Positions 17,754 to 26,736 of a DNA stretch of 64,000 bases are shown here, piece after piece; the first letter of the stretch is position 1, and each line of letters opens with the position of its first letter. The notes beneath the pieces were generated by a model. It worked only from the letters and a program-made list of their open reading frames with translations, was not told where the DNA came from and did not search any database. Source of the stretch: Alphaproteobacteria bacterium (GTDB lineage: Bacteria; Pseudomonadota; Alphaproteobacteria; Rhodobacterales; Rhodobacteraceae); NCBI GenBank assembly GCA_024280735.1, contig JAJRPO010000058.1:1-64000 (forward strand). The letters run 5' to 3'. Made by a program: the position numbers and the translations under genes.

Positions 17754-18314
17754 ATGAAATTTTTTCAAACCGTTTCCGTTCTGGCCCTGACAGCCACACC
17801 GGCACTGGCTGCTGGCGGTCCGTTCTTTAGCCTCGACAATACGAACTTCGTGGTAACTATCGCGTTTATTCTGTTTGTTGCGGTGCTGTTGAAACTGAAA
17901 GTGCCGGGCATGGTTACCGGACTTCTGGACAAACGCGCCGAGGGTATCCAGTCTGAATTGGACGAGGCCCGCCAACTGCGTGAAGAAGCGCAGGGCATTC
18001 TGGCCGAGTATGAGCGCAAGCAAAAAGAAGTTGCTGTTCAAGCCGAGCACATCGTTGCAACGGCCAAAGCCGAAGCAACCGCTGCGGCCAAACAGGCGCA
18101 AGAGGATCTGAAAACATCCATTGCGCGCCGTTTGGCAGCTGCCGAGGATCAAATTGTCTCTGCCCAAAAGGCAGCGGTGAAAGAGGTTCGCGACACAGCG
18201 GCATCGGTTTCCATCGCAGCCGCGGCTGAGGTGATTGCCAAACAGATGTCTGCCAAAGATGCAGGCGGCCTGATTGACGCGGCAATCATCGAGGTCGGCG
18301 ATAAGCTGCACTAG
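17754..18314 (+). CDS. atpF: F0F1 ATP synthase subunit b
   Basis: A 186-residue stator subunit, last gene of the F0 operon, beginning 4 bases after b'. The N-terminus (MKFFQTVSVLALTATPALAAGG) looks like a cleavable leader, as seen in related species. Then comes the membrane helix (FVVTIAFILFVAVLLKL) and VPGMVTGLLDKRAEGIQSELDEA, the b-subunit consensus, followed by a long coiled coil. It holds the F1 head against the rotor. The operon ends at the terminator 18339-18367. Confidence 0.94.
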   Translation: MKFFQTVSVLALTATPALAAGGPFFSLDNTNFVVTIAFILFVAVLLKLKVPGMVTGLLDKRAEGIQSELDEARQLREEAQGILAEYERKQKEVAVQAEHIVATAKAEATAAAKQAQEDLKTSIARRLAAAEDQIVSAQKAAVKEVRDTAASVSIAAAAEVIAKQMSAKDAGGLIDAAIIEVGDKLH

Positions 18315-18338
18315 TCTTTGGATGCTTTAGAATTGAGC

Positions 18339-18367
18339 AACCCCGTGGCCTTGGCTGCGGGGTTTTT
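18339..18367 (+). terminator. Terminator of the F0 operon
   Basis: AACCCCG (18339-18345) pairs with CGGGGTT (18358-18364), with a loop of 12 that has its own GCC/GGC pairing, followed by TTTCTATTGTT. It starts 24 bases after the atpF stop. Confidence 0.82.
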
Positions 18368-18443
18368 CTATTGTTAAAAGGAGATCGCTGGTGCGATCAT
18401 TCCTATGAGCCGATGAATGGGCGGGCAAGGCGCGGTTTGACAC

Positions 18444-18711
18444 CTAGGGGCAGGACCCCTTAATCCTGCGCTTCTGGTTTGCGCGAATTTCCTTTCTGAG
18501 CAGGCGTAGGCGCGCCGGATATATGAATATATTCAAGGGCCTACAACGTACTCAGGGAGGAAATTTGCCAAATCCAACGGACGCTGTTTTCCCTACACCT
18601 CAGAGGCATGGCACGCTTGGATATAGGCCCGCTATGTCCGGCGCGCTCGTTGCCCCTGATATTTCGGTAAAACAGTGCCAGAGATGCAGGATTAAGGGGT
18701 CCTGACCCTAG
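18444..18711. mobile_element. TA-flanked element with 34-bp inverted ends (CTAGGG family)
   Basis: Ends CTAGGGGCAGGACCCCTTAA (18444 onward) and, on the other strand, CTAGGGTCAGGACCCCTTAA (18711 backward) match over 34 positions with four differences. The 200-base interior has a weaker inverted match (around 18505-18525 and 18632-18652) and no gene. The unit fills the space between the F0 operon and the VOC gene. The TAG stop of the VOC gene (18710-18708) lies in its right end. It looks like a non-autonomous transposon. Confidence 0.65.
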
Positions 18712-19124
18712 CTTGATGCCCCTCCGGGCTGCGTGAGGGAGAGCTGCCAAGACACCCCGAAACGATCTGTGACCCAGCCGTAGTAGTCGTTAAACGGATA
18801 GCTGCCGATTGACGTAATGACCTGACCGCCGTCGCCGAGTTTGAAAAACGCATCATCCATTTCGATTTTATTTTCGCAGCAAACCCAGAGCGTCGAGGCA
18901 GGGATAAAGGAGAAATCATGTTCCTGCACCGTGTCGAGGAAATAGATGTGCTGTGCGCCGATTTCCATACGGCCGCGCATAACGGTACCTTCGGCGCCCA
19001 CATCCTCTGGGCCGTAAAGCAGTAGTTGCGCGATGCGGGCGTTGTGGAACAGGGAGACATAGGTGGTCATCGCCTCCTCGGCGTTGCCTTTGAACATCAG
19101 CATGGGGGTTACAGTGGGGCGCAT
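18708..19124 (-). CDS. VOC-family (PhnB-like) protein
   Basis: A 138-residue glyoxalase-fold protein. MRPTVTPMLMFKGNAEEAM..YVSLF begins the fold in the way of the PhnB/'3-demethylubiquinone methyltransferase-like' VOC subgroup, and ..YYGWVTDRFGVSWQLSL closes it. Family members bind a metal and small ligands, often with unknown substrate. The start is ATG 19124, with GGAGG 7 bases upstream; the longer frame to 19163 has no site. The stop codon TAG comes from the inverted end of the element at 18444-18711, so the last residues (GGASS) may not be ancestral. Confidence 0.8.
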   Translation of the reverse strand: MRPTVTPMLMFKGNAEEAMTTYVSLFHNARIAQLLLYGPEDVGAEGTVMRGRMEIGAQHIYFLDTVQEHDFSFIPASTLWVCCENKIEMDDAFFKLGDGGQVITSIGSYPFNDYYGWVTDRFGVSWQLSLTQPGGASS

Positions 19125-19357
19125 TGGGGACCTCCGTTTGCATTTGATTTCAGAATGCCACATTTTGACAAATAGTCAAAGCTCGGTTGGTAATGCGGTT
19201 TTGCGGCTGGCGCGGCGCGAGCAGCAATGTTCGGAAGTCCGGGCAGTCCAAAGCGCTTGCTTTCAAAACTGGTTGGTTTGGCCGCGATGAAAAATTGCCG
19301 GGCTTTTACCATTTGAACAGGCCAATTACCCCGGCAATAAATATATGATGCGGAAAG

Positions 19358-19386
19358 GTAGGGTGCGTGGTTTCCACGCACCGCTA
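19358..19386. repeat. REP-like palindrome, short subtype, copy 1
   Basis: GTAGGGTGCGTGG (19358-19370), TTT, CCACGCACCGCTAG: an 8-bp perfect stem (GTGCGTGG/CCACGCAC) with near-symmetric flanks. It lies about 10 bases past the ettA stop and matches the copy at 45955-45984. It may serve as the ettA terminator. Confidence 0.65.
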
Positions 19387-19395
19387 GCAGCGTAA

Positions 19396-21051
19396 CTACT
19401 TTGTAAACTTCTTATACTTAACCCGCGTCGGCTCGCAGGCATTCGCTCCCAAGCGTCTTACTTTATCCTCTTCGTAATCCGCGAAATTGCCCTCGAACCA
19501 CTCTACATGGCTGTTGCCTTCAAAGGCCAGCATGTGGGTGCAAATCCGATCCAGAAAGAACCTGTCGTGCGAGATGACCACGGCGCAGCCGGCGAAATCT
19601 ACCAGCGCGTCTTCTAGGGCGCGCAGGGTTTCCACGTCCAGGTCGTTGGTGGGTTCGTCCAAAAGCAGCACATTGCCGCCGTCGCGCAGCAGTTTCGCCA
19701 AATGCACACGGTTGCGTTCGCCGCCGGACAACATGCCCATTTTCTTTTGCTGATCGCCGCCTTTGAAGTTGAAAGATGAGCAATAGGCGCGGGAGTTTAC
19801 TTCGGCATCGCCCAGTTTGATGATGTCGAGACCATCGGAAATTTCTTCCCAGACGGTTTTCTTGTCATCGAGCGTGTCGCGTGACTGATCCACGTAGGAC
19901 AATTTTACCGTATCGCCATATTCCACCGTGCCCGCGTCGGGCTGTTCTTGGCCCGTGAACATTTTGAACAGGGTTGATTTACCCGCACCGTTGGGACCAA
20001 TCACCCCGACAATGCCGCCCGGTGGCAAGGAGAATGTCAGGTCATCAATCAATAAGGCGTCGCCAAAACCCTTGGACAGCTCAGCCACTTCAATCACTTT
20101 GCCACCTAAACGGGGGCCGTTGGGAATGACGATCTGGGCGCGCCCAACCTTTTCACGTTCGGACTGATTGGCCAGTTCGTTATAGGCGTTGACCCGTGCT
20201 TTCTGCTTGGCTTGGCGGGCTTTCGCGCCTTGGCGGATCCATTCCAACTCGCGTTCCAGCGTTTTTTGGCGGGATTTATCGGCCTTGGCCTCATGTTGCA
20301 GACGCTTGGCTTTTTGTTCTAACCATGCGGTGTAATTGCCTTCATAGGGAACACCGCGCCCGCGATCGAGTTCCAGAATCCAGCTGGTAATGTCGTCGAG
20401 GAAATACCGGTCGTGGGTCACAATCAGGCAGGTGCCTTTGTAATCCATCAGGTGTTTTTGCAGCCAAGCGATGGTTTCCGCGTCCAAGTGGTTGGTCGGC
20501 TCATCCAGCAGCAGCATGTCGGGTGCCTCTAGCAGCAATTTGCACAGGGCCACGCGGCGCATTTCGCCCCCTGACAGGGTGCTGATTTCCGCGTCGTCGG
20601 GCGGGCAGCGCAATGCCTCCATCGCAATATCGATGCTGGCGTCTAGATTCCACAGATCGTCTGCATCAATCACATCTTGCAATTGCGCCATCTCGTCTGC
20701 GGTTTCCTCCGAGTAGTTCATCGCCAATTCGTTGTATTTATCAAGGATCGCCTTTTTGTCGGCCACTGCCAGCATCACGTTGCCGCGCACATCCAGCGTA
20801 TCATCCAACTTGGGTTCCTGCGGCAGATAGCCAACTTTGGCCCCTTTGGCAGACCACGCCTCGCCGGTGAAATCTTTGTCCAATCCTGCCATGATTTTCA
20901 TCAAGGTTGATTTGCCGGAGCCGTTGACGCCAACAACGCCGATTTTCACGCCGGGCAAGAACGACAGATGGATATTCTCAAAGCACTTCTTGCCGCCGGG
21001 GTAGGTTTTAGAGACGCCCTCCATGTGGTAAACGTATTGATAAGATGCCAT
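19396..21051 (-). CDS. ettA: Energy-dependent translational throttle protein EttA (ABC-F ATPase)
   Basis: A 551-residue cytoplasmic ABC-F protein with two ATPase halves. The first has Walker A GVNGSGKST, signature LSGGEMRR and LLLDEPTNHLDAE. The second has GPNGAGKST, LSGGERNR and LLLDEPTNDLDVE. The linker between them carries the charged PtIM region (LEQKAKRLQHEAKADKSRQK..ELEWIRQGAKARQAK), and IVSHDRFFLDRICTHMLAFEG is EttA-like. It binds the ribosomal E site and gates the first elongation steps according to the ATP/ADP state. The start is ATG 21051 (MASYQYVYHM), with AAGGG upstream, not the longer frame. Confidence 0.95.
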   Translation of the reverse strand: MASYQYVYHMEGVSKTYPGGKKCFENIHLSFLPGVKIGVVGVNGSGKSTLMKIMAGLDKDFTGEAWSAKGAKVGYLPQEPKLDDTLDVRGNVMLAVADKKAILDKYNELAMNYSEETADEMAQLQDVIDADDLWNLDASIDIAMEALRCPPDDAEISTLSGGEMRRVALCKLLLEAPDMLLLDEPTNHLDAETIAWLQKHLMDYKGTCLIVTHDRYFLDDITSWILELDRGRGVPYEGNYTAWLEQKAKRLQHEAKADKSRQKTLERELEWIRQGAKARQAKQKARVNAYNELANQSEREKVGRAQIVIPNGPRLGGKVIEVAELSKGFGDALLIDDLTFSLPPGGIVGVIGPNGAGKSTLFKMFTGQEQPDAGTVEYGDTVKLSYVDQSRDTLDDKKTVWEEISDGLDIIKLGDAEVNSRAYCSSFNFKGGDQQKKMGMLSGGERNRVHLAKLLRDGGNVLLLDEPTNDLDVETLRALEDALVDFAGCAVVISHDRFFLDRICTHMLAFEGNSHVEWFEGNFADYEEDKVRRLGANACEPTRVKYKKFTK

Positions 21052-21212
21052 GCTGAGAACCCTTTTGCATATATGCTGGTGCGATGTTTGGGGACTTTTA
21101 GCGATTTGACGGGCAGACAGCAATAACTGTTAAGGCCAGTTGCGTTTCTGCCTTGAAGTTTTTTGAATGCTGGTAAATAACTACCGCGCTCACACATCAA
21201 ATGGGGGGAGCC

Positions 21213-22865
21213 ATGGGTGCCACTGAGACTTTAATGCAGATCATCGGGTCTGTGACCTTGCTGTTATGGGGCCTGCGCATGGTGCAGACCGGTATCAGCC
21301 GCGGGTTTGGCACCGAATTACGCCAAATCGTACAGGCCAATACCGGCAATCGCTTGCGGGCCTTTTTGGCGGGGCTGGTGGTGACGATGCTGGTGCAAAG
21401 CAGCACAGCGACGGCGCTGATCACTTCGACTTTTGCGCGCCACGGGCTGGTGACGCTGGTGGCCGCGATTGCGATTATTCTGGGCGCTGATGTGGGCACC
21501 ACGTTGGTGGCGCAACTGTTGTCGCTGGACCTGTCGTTGCTGCCGTTCATCCTGACTTTCCTTGGCTTTGTGATGCATCGGACTGCGAAATCCCTGCGCT
21601 ATCGCCAGTTGGGGCGGGTGCTGATCGGGCTGGGCCTGATGCTGTTTGCCTTGCGCTTTATTTTGTTGTCGGCGGAACCGCTGCGCCAATCTGTGGTGTT
21701 GCAGGATATTCTGGTATCGCTTGAATCAGAACCAATTTTGGCGGTTCTGCTGGTGGCGGTTCTGGCTTGGATTACCCATTCATCTCTGGCTACTGTGCTG
21801 TTGATTTCCTCATTGGTATCCTCGGGCGTGGTGCCGCTGATCCTGGGGGTCTATCTGGTGCTTGGGGCCAATCTGGGTGGCACAATTCCACCGATTATTG
21901 CGACGCTCAAAAGCGGGATTGTTGCGCGGCGGGTGACGCTTGGCAATGCGGCTATCAAGACGATCGCAGTTATTGTATTGATGCCTTTTGCCGGATTGAT
22001 CGAACAAACTGCGCGCCAGTTGGGCATCGGGCCAGAGCGGCTGGTGATTGATTTCCACATGGCGTTTAACTTTGGGCTGGCCCTTGTGTTTTTGCCGATT
22101 GTTGGCTTTGTTGGCACGCAGCTGGAGCGGTTTGTAAAAGAACCGGATGTGCCAGAGTCCGAGGACGGACCGCGTTATCTGGATGATGCTTTGATCGACA
22201 CGCCGGTGTTGGCGTTGAATGCGGCGTCGCGTGAGGTGCTGAATATGGCGACCCATGTAGAGACCATGCTGCGCGGTGTCAGCACTGCGATGGAAAGCAC
22301 GGAAAAGGCCCCGATTGAGCAGTTGCGCAGCCACGAGGATGTGATTGACCAGTATTACGAGGAAATTAAGTTTTACGTCACACAGATTACCAAACAGGAA
22401 ATGAGCAATTCGGAAACCGCACGGGCGGCGGAAATTTTGTTGTTCACAACCAATTTGGAACATATTGGCGATATTGTGGAAAACCTGCTGACCATTTCCG
22501 AGCGACGGGTTTCGGAAAATCTGGTGTTCTCGGATGACGGGCAGGCCGAAATTGAGGAATTACATTCGCGCGTTGTGGCAAATTTGAATTTGGCAACGGG
22601 CGTGTTCATGTCGGGCGAGGCCTCGGTCGCGCGAATGCTGCTCGAGGAGAAAATCTCGGTTAACAAGTTGCAAGCCAATCTGACCCAGAGTCACATGGAA
22701 CGGCTGCGCGACGGCACACCGGAATCGATGACTACCAGTCGTATGCATCTTGATACGCTGCGCGACCTGCGCCGTGTGCATTCGCATATTACCGCCGTTG
22801 CTTACCCGGTGTTGGAACAGTCCGGCGAATTGCGCAAATCGCGGCTGCGCAAGGCGAAAAGCTGA
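21213..22865 (+). CDS. Na/phosphate cotransporter family protein with PhoU-like tail
   Basis: A 550-residue inner-membrane protein. The N-terminal half has two copies of the Na/Pi cotransporter repeat, seen in VTMLVQSSTATALITS and ITHSSLATVLLISS (Q/H-S-S-x-A-T motifs), with about eight helices. From about residue 340 a helical cytoplasmic PhoU-like domain follows (LNMATHVETMLRGVSTAMES, EHIGDIVENLL). This is the YjbB/NptA layout, thought to export or import phosphate. The start is ATG 21213, with GGGGGGAG upstream; ATG 21201 overlaps this site. nadD starts 5 bases after it. Confidence 0.9.
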   Translation: MGATETLMQIIGSVTLLLWGLRMVQTGISRGFGTELRQIVQANTGNRLRAFLAGLVVTMLVQSSTATALITSTFARHGLVTLVAAIAIILGADVGTTLVAQLLSLDLSLLPFILTFLGFVMHRTAKSLRYRQLGRVLIGLGLMLFALRFILLSAEPLRQSVVLQDILVSLESEPILAVLLVAVLAWITHSSLATVLLISSLVSSGVVPLILGVYLVLGANLGGTIPPIIATLKSGIVARRVTLGNAAIKTIAVIVLMPFAGLIEQTARQLGIGPERLVIDFHMAFNFGLALVFLPIVGFVGTQLERFVKEPDVPESEDGPRYLDDALIDTPVLALNAASREVLNMATHVETMLRGVSTAMESTEKAPIEQLRSHEDVIDQYYEEIKFYVTQITKQEMSNSETARAAEILLFTTNLEHIGDIVENLLTISERRVSENLVFSDDGQAEIEELHSRVVANLNLATGVFMSGEASVARMLLEEKISVNKLQANLTQSHMERLRDGTPESMTTSRMHLDTLRDLRRVHSHITAVAYPVLEQSGELRKSRLRKAKS

Positions 22866-22870
22866 CGGGG

Positions 22871-23473
22871 ATGGCGGGATATGCCTTTCCATTTGCGACC
22901 TCAGGATTACGGGTTGGCTTGTTGGGTGGCTCGTTTGATCCGCCACATGCGGGGCATCTGCATATTTCGCGTTGGGCGCTCAAGGCGTTTGGGCTGGATC
23001 AAGTCTGGTGGATGGTCAGCCCCGCAAACCCGTTAAAGGTACGCGGCCCTGCGCCACTGGAACAACGGATGGCGGCGTGTCGTTCGTTGGTTGATGATCC
23101 CCGCATCAAGATTACCGACATCGAGGCCCATTTGGGGACGTGTTACACGGCGGCAACCCTGCGCGGGCTGTTGCCGCGCTACCCCGGTGTGCGGTTTGTC
23201 TGGTTGATGGGGGCGGATAATCTGGCAGATTTTCACCGCTGGAAAGATTGGAACTGGATCATGCAGGCCCTGCCCATCGGTGTTTTGGCGCGCCCGGGAG
23301 AGCAGCTGGCCGCCGGGTGTTCGCCTGCGGCAAGGCGCTATGGCCAATCGCGGCTTTCGGCGCGGCGCTCAACCGCTTTGCCGTTTCGTGTAGCCCCGTG
23401 CTGGAGCCTGCAGAACGGGCCAATGGTTGATATGTCCTCCACCGAGATCCGAAAATCGGGCAATTGGGACTGA
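22871..23473 (+). CDS. nadD: Nicotinate-nucleotide adenylyltransferase
   Basis: A 200-residue nucleotidyltransferase that makes deamido-NAD from NaMN and ATP. GLLGGSFDPPHAGHLHIS is the conserved nucleotide site with the H-x-x-H motif, and MVSPANPLK binds nicotinate mononucleotide. RFVWLMGADNLADFHRWKDW is diagnostic for NadD, and the late MSSTEIRKS is the ISST-type motif. Length fits. It follows the Na/Pi gene closely. The frequent partner rsfS/rlmH is absent here; dacB comes next. Confidence 0.95.
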   Translation: MAGYAFPFATSGLRVGLLGGSFDPPHAGHLHISRWALKAFGLDQVWWMVSPANPLKVRGPAPLEQRMAACRSLVDDPRIKITDIEAHLGTCYTAATLRGLLPRYPGVRFVWLMGADNLADFHRWKDWNWIMQALPIGVLARPGEQLAAGCSPAARRYGQSRLSARRSTALPFRVAPCWSLQNGPMVDMSSTEIRKSGNWD

Positions 23474-23547
23474 CTCATCTTTTTGCCATATTGGCGACAA
23501 AGGGTTTTGTGATAGAATGATGCCAAAGCAGAGAGTTGGGCGAAAAC

Positions 23548-25053
23548 ATGTATTTGACACGTAGGGCATTGATTGCAGGGCTTTTGGCGGGGGTTTCGCT
23601 GCCAGCATTTGCGGGCGCTCCGGTGCGGTCCTTGCGCCCCGTACCGCGCCCTAAGGGCATCACAGCCAAATCCATCAAGAAACGCCACGAGGCCCCGGCG
23701 CTGGAGCAGATCTTGCAAGATGCAGGGCTGTCTGGCCGGATGAGTGTGGTTGTAGCGGATGCGGGTACCGGCAAAGTTCTGGAAAGCTATGGCGAAAATA
23801 CCGGCTTGCCGCCGGCCAGTGTGGCCAAAACGATCACCTCACTTTATGCGTTGAACCATCTGGGGACGGACTATCAATTCAATACACAAGTGGTGGGTAC
23901 GGGGCCGATTGTTAACGGTACGTTAAAGGGCGATTTGGTGCTTGTGGGCGGCGGTGATCCGCATCTGGACAGCGACGGCTTGGGTGCGCTTGCAGCACAG
24001 CTTAAGGCACGCGGGATTAAACGGATTACCGGTAAATTTAGTGTCTTTACCAAGGCTCTGCCGTATCAGCGCTCAATCGATGCAGGGCAGCCAGATCATG
24101 TGGGCTATAACCCGTCGATTTCCGGCCTGAATCTGAATTTCAACCGTGTCTATTTTGAGTGGAAACGCACCGCCAAAGGCTATGCGGTGACGATGGACGC
24201 ACGCGGTGAACGCTTTCGTCCGTTGGTGCGCGGAATCAAGATGAAAATTGTGAACCGCGAGGCCCCGTTGTTCACCTATAAGAAGAGTGGCAGCAGCGAA
24301 AACTGGACTGTGGCACGACCCGCCCTTGGCAAAGGTGGCGGGCGTTGGTTGCCGGTGCGTGAAACGGGCGGCTACGGTGGCGAGGTGTTCCGCGCTTTGG
24401 CAGCCCAGCACGGGGTGAAATTGCCGCGTGGCAGAACCGTGGCATCCATTCCCGCAGGCACTGTGTTGGCGCGCGGCGACAGCGGGCCTATCTGGAAAAT
24501 ACTGCGCGGGATGCTGAAATATTCAACCAACCTAACAGCAGAGGTTTCCGGCCTGTCCGCCAGTCGCGCGCGGGGCAGCAAAGCCAGCAATTTGGCAGCC
24601 TCGGCGCGGGAAATGACGGCATGGGCGCAGGGGGCTTATGGAATTGGCAGTGCCAAGTTTGTCGATCACTCAGGGCTGGGCGACAAGTCGCGAATTTCGG
24701 CGCGCCAGATGACAAATGTGCTGGTGAAAACCGGCTGGAACGGGCCGCTGCGCCCACTGCTAAAGGACATTCGGCTGGTGAATTCCAAAGGCCGCAAAGC
24801 GCCGATTGCCGGCGTTTCCGTGGTGGCTAAAACCGGCACGCTGAATTTCACCAGCGCTTTGTCGGGCTATATTGATTGCCCAAACGGGCGCAAACTGGCG
24901 TTCACGATTTTCACCGCCGATCTGACGCGCCGCAGCAAAATTTCCAAAGCGCAGCGCGAGCGACCAGAGGGTGGCCGCAGTTGGGGCAAACGCGCCAAGC
25001 GGATGCAGCAAAAACTGCTGCGCCGTTGGGCGTTGGAATATGGCGTCGCTTAG
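23548..25053 (+). CDS. dacB: D-alanyl-D-alanine carboxypeptidase/endopeptidase (PBP4, DacB)
   Basis: A 501-residue periplasmic penicillin-binding protein. The N-terminus MYLTRRALIAGLLAGVSLPA has twin arginines and an export leader. The three active-site motifs are SVAK (in LPPASVAKTIT), STN (in MLKYSTNLTAE) and KTG (in VVAKTGTLN). The large insert between the first two motifs is the PBP4 (class C) feature. It trims or opens peptidoglycan cross-links. ATG 23548 is preferred to TTG 23536. The TAG stop (25051-25053) is made of a TA plus the first G of the mobile element that follows, so the C-terminus was probably reset by that insertion. Confidence 0.93.
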   Translation: MYLTRRALIAGLLAGVSLPAFAGAPVRSLRPVPRPKGITAKSIKKRHEAPALEQILQDAGLSGRMSVVVADAGTGKVLESYGENTGLPPASVAKTITSLYALNHLGTDYQFNTQVVGTGPIVNGTLKGDLVLVGGGDPHLDSDGLGALAAQLKARGIKRITGKFSVFTKALPYQRSIDAGQPDHVGYNPSISGLNLNFNRVYFEWKRTAKGYAVTMDARGERFRPLVRGIKMKIVNREAPLFTYKKSGSSENWTVARPALGKGGGRWLPVRETGGYGGEVFRALAAQHGVKLPRGRTVASIPAGTVLARGDSGPIWKILRGMLKYSTNLTAEVSGLSASRARGSKASNLAASAREMTAWAQGAYGIGSAKFVDHSGLGDKSRISARQMTNVLVKTGWNGPLRPLLKDIRLVNSKGRKAPIAGVSVVAKTGTLNFTSALSGYIDCPNGRKLAFTIFTADLTRRSKISKAQRERPEGGRSWGKRAKRMQQKLLRRWALEYGVA

Positions 25054-25369
25054 GGGCTGTTGACGTTTACCAGTTCGCACTGGCGCTTGCTCATTTTGTG
25101 GTCAGTGTGATGCGTTTGTCCGCAGCGCTATGGATAGCGGAAGGGAAAATGCGCACTCTGAGCGCAAAATGAGCCGCGTCCCTTCGGGATTTCCCAAAAA
25201 TCCGTCACTTAAAGCGTTTCGACTTTGTGTTGAAACGCCTTTTCCCGGTCTTTCGCTGACGCTCAAATAGGAAATGCGTTGTTTGATGAAATGACAAAAG
25301 TCGAAACGCTTTAAGTGACGGATTTTTGGTTGAAACCAGTGCGAACTGGTAAACGTCAACAGCCCCTAA
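25050..25369. mobile_element. Composite element with 34-bp perfect inverted ends, carrying a nested element
   Basis: The ends TTAGGGGCTGTTGACGTTTA... (25050-25083) and their exact inverse (25336-25369) form 34-bp perfect terminal repeats. A second perfect 33-bp inverted repeat (25194-25226 and 25297-25329) is nested inside, and a 10-bp pair GCTCATTTTG / CAAAATGAGC (25089-25098, 25165-25174) adds a further stem. Without the inner insertion the core would be one long hairpin with TA at its centre. There is no reading frame for a transposase. It fills the gap between the convergent dacB and DUF2330 genes. Confidence 0.82.
25212..25311. mobile_element. Small TA-flanked palindromic element (AGCGTTTCG family), copy B
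   Basis: A 100-bp element with ends AAGCGTTTCGACTTT, flanked by TA (25210-25211 and 25312-25313). It shares with copy C the inner blocks TTGAAACGC, CCGGTCTTTCG, CTCAAATAGGAA and TGCGTTGT in the same order. It has landed in the TA at the dyad centre of the larger element 25050-25369. Confidence 0.85.
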
Positions 25370-26647
25370 CTACCAGTAAGATCGCGGTACCGTGGCGCGA
25401 ATGCGTTTTTCGATGTCACGTGGTGCCCAGCCTGTCAGCTTGTTCAATTCTACCGCCTCAGAACGCAGGCGGCGGCGAATGTCTTGGACATATTCGCGGC
25501 CCGCCTCGCAATTTACCTTGCCCTTGAACGGGTGGTTCATCACATAGCGGCCTTGAAAATTCTCGCGGTCACGAGTTTCCTTCAGCTTTAGGTCTTGGTG
25601 AAAACTGTTCTTGTCATATTGCACATGCAGGCGGGTAACAAACACGTCTTGGCCTGCGTTTTGGTCGCTTTTCTTAAGCCAAGTAACGCCAAGGTCGCGC
25701 AATTGTTTGGGGGATAAGGGATCAGCGGCGCAAGGGTCACACCACGCCATATCCCACGCGTATTCCAGCGCCACGGTGTTCCGATCGGTAGAGCGCCGGA
25801 ACATATCGCGGTAGAAGGTGGCGAAATGTTTTTTTACAAACGACGGGACGTTGATGTTCGAGGGGATTCTATTCGTCCGGTAATTCGCCACATCAACGCG
25901 GCCCTTGCGCGTCAGGGTCATTAACAACAGGTCTTGCGGGCCTTTTGCGTTCACCTTGCCAAGCTGGATCGGCAGCATGAATTTCGAGGACCGAAACGAG
26001 ATTTGCAACGGTTTCAGGGTCTGCTTTTTCTTGGCGGAATGGCGTTTCAGGTTCACCTTAGCGACAAAGAACTTCATCCCGCCCTTGATATATTGTTGCA
26101 GGGTGCCGCTCAGGCCCTCGGGGATCTGATAGCCGTCATTTTGCAGAAAGGTGATCAGGCCACCCGATTGTTTGGCATCCAGGATCAGGATGTCGTAATT
26201 GTCGACGGCGTATTCGGCTTTGATGGTGACGCCAAGGGCCTTGGCCCCGCGCTGGCGTTGGCTTTTGCGGAGGGAACCTCCTCGGGTCGCTTCAATCAAT
26301 GGTACTGCATACACAATCTGGGGGCCACAGGGATCAAAATCACTATATTCCACCAACCTTGGCGCAGAATAAGCGTCCAGATGGTTGACCGTTTTGGCGT
26401 CAACTGTCCGCACCTGCTTGCGTTTCAACACCTTGGGCGTTGGCACAATCATCGCGAAATCTTTTGGCGCGCCTTGATAGTCCGATGACATGGTGATGGT
26501 CGACAGGTTGCGATCGCGGACAAACACCACCTTGGAGGCCTCGTTATACAGCGCCCCATCCGCGCGGGCGACGTAAAAGCCGCAAAAGGCACTGGCGCTG
26601 TTGGCGAGAGTCAGGGCGGTTAGGAATGCAAGGAAACGAATTAACAT
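25370..26647 (-). CDS. DUF2330 secreted protein
   Basis: A 425-residue exported protein: signal peptide of about 20 residues (ending ANSASA), then CGFYVARADGALYNEASKVVFVRD, the canonical opening of DUF2330 proteins. The conserved core DYQGAPKDFAMIVPTP and a Cys-Pro pair in WCDPCAADPLS are present. The family is widespread in marine bacteria and has no assigned function; members are predicted to be periplasmic or surface-bound. The stop codon TAG (25372-25370) abuts the mobile element but is formed by native DNA. The gene stands alone, downstream of the TerB-like gene on the same strand. Confidence 0.8.
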   Translation of the reverse strand: MLIRFLAFLTALTLANSASAFCGFYVARADGALYNEASKVVFVRDRNLSTITMSSDYQGAPKDFAMIVPTPKVLKRKQVRTVDAKTVNHLDAYSAPRLVEYSDFDPCGPQIVYAVPLIEATRGGSLRKSQRQRGAKALGVTIKAEYAVDNYDILILDAKQSGGLITFLQNDGYQIPEGLSGTLQQYIKGGMKFFVAKVNLKRHSAKKKQTLKPLQISFRSSKFMLPIQLGKVNAKGPQDLLLMTLTRKGRVDVANYRTNRIPSNINVPSFVKKHFATFYRDMFRRSTDRNTVALEYAWDMAWCDPCAADPLSPKQLRDLGVTWLKKSDQNAGQDVFVTRLHVQYDKNSFHQDLKLKETRDRENFQGRYVMNHPFKGKVNCEAGREYVQDIRRRLRSEAVELNKLTGWAPRDIEKRIRATVPRSYW

Positions 26648-26692
26648 GATGAATGACCTCAGGTTTGAATTGAGGGCAGCTTAATCATTCTT

Positions 26693-26721
26693 GGTGATCG
26701 CGCAACTTGCCTGCGATCACC
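26693..26721. terminator. Hairpin between the TerB and DUF2330 genes
   Basis: A perfect 9-bp stem, GGTGATCGC (26693-26701) and GCGATCACC (26713-26721), with an 11-base loop. It lies 16 bases past the TerB-like stop codon on the minus strand. It lacks a clear T tract, so it may be a weak terminator or an operator of the DUF2330 gene. Confidence 0.4.
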
Positions 26722-26736
26722 GGATGTTTCACAATA

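Noticed and set aside
25054-25369. Possible structured RNA gene or riboswitch
   Set aside because: The strong pairing is explained by perfect terminal inverted repeats and a nested TA-flanked insertion between two convergent genes, which fits transposons better than an RNA gene.
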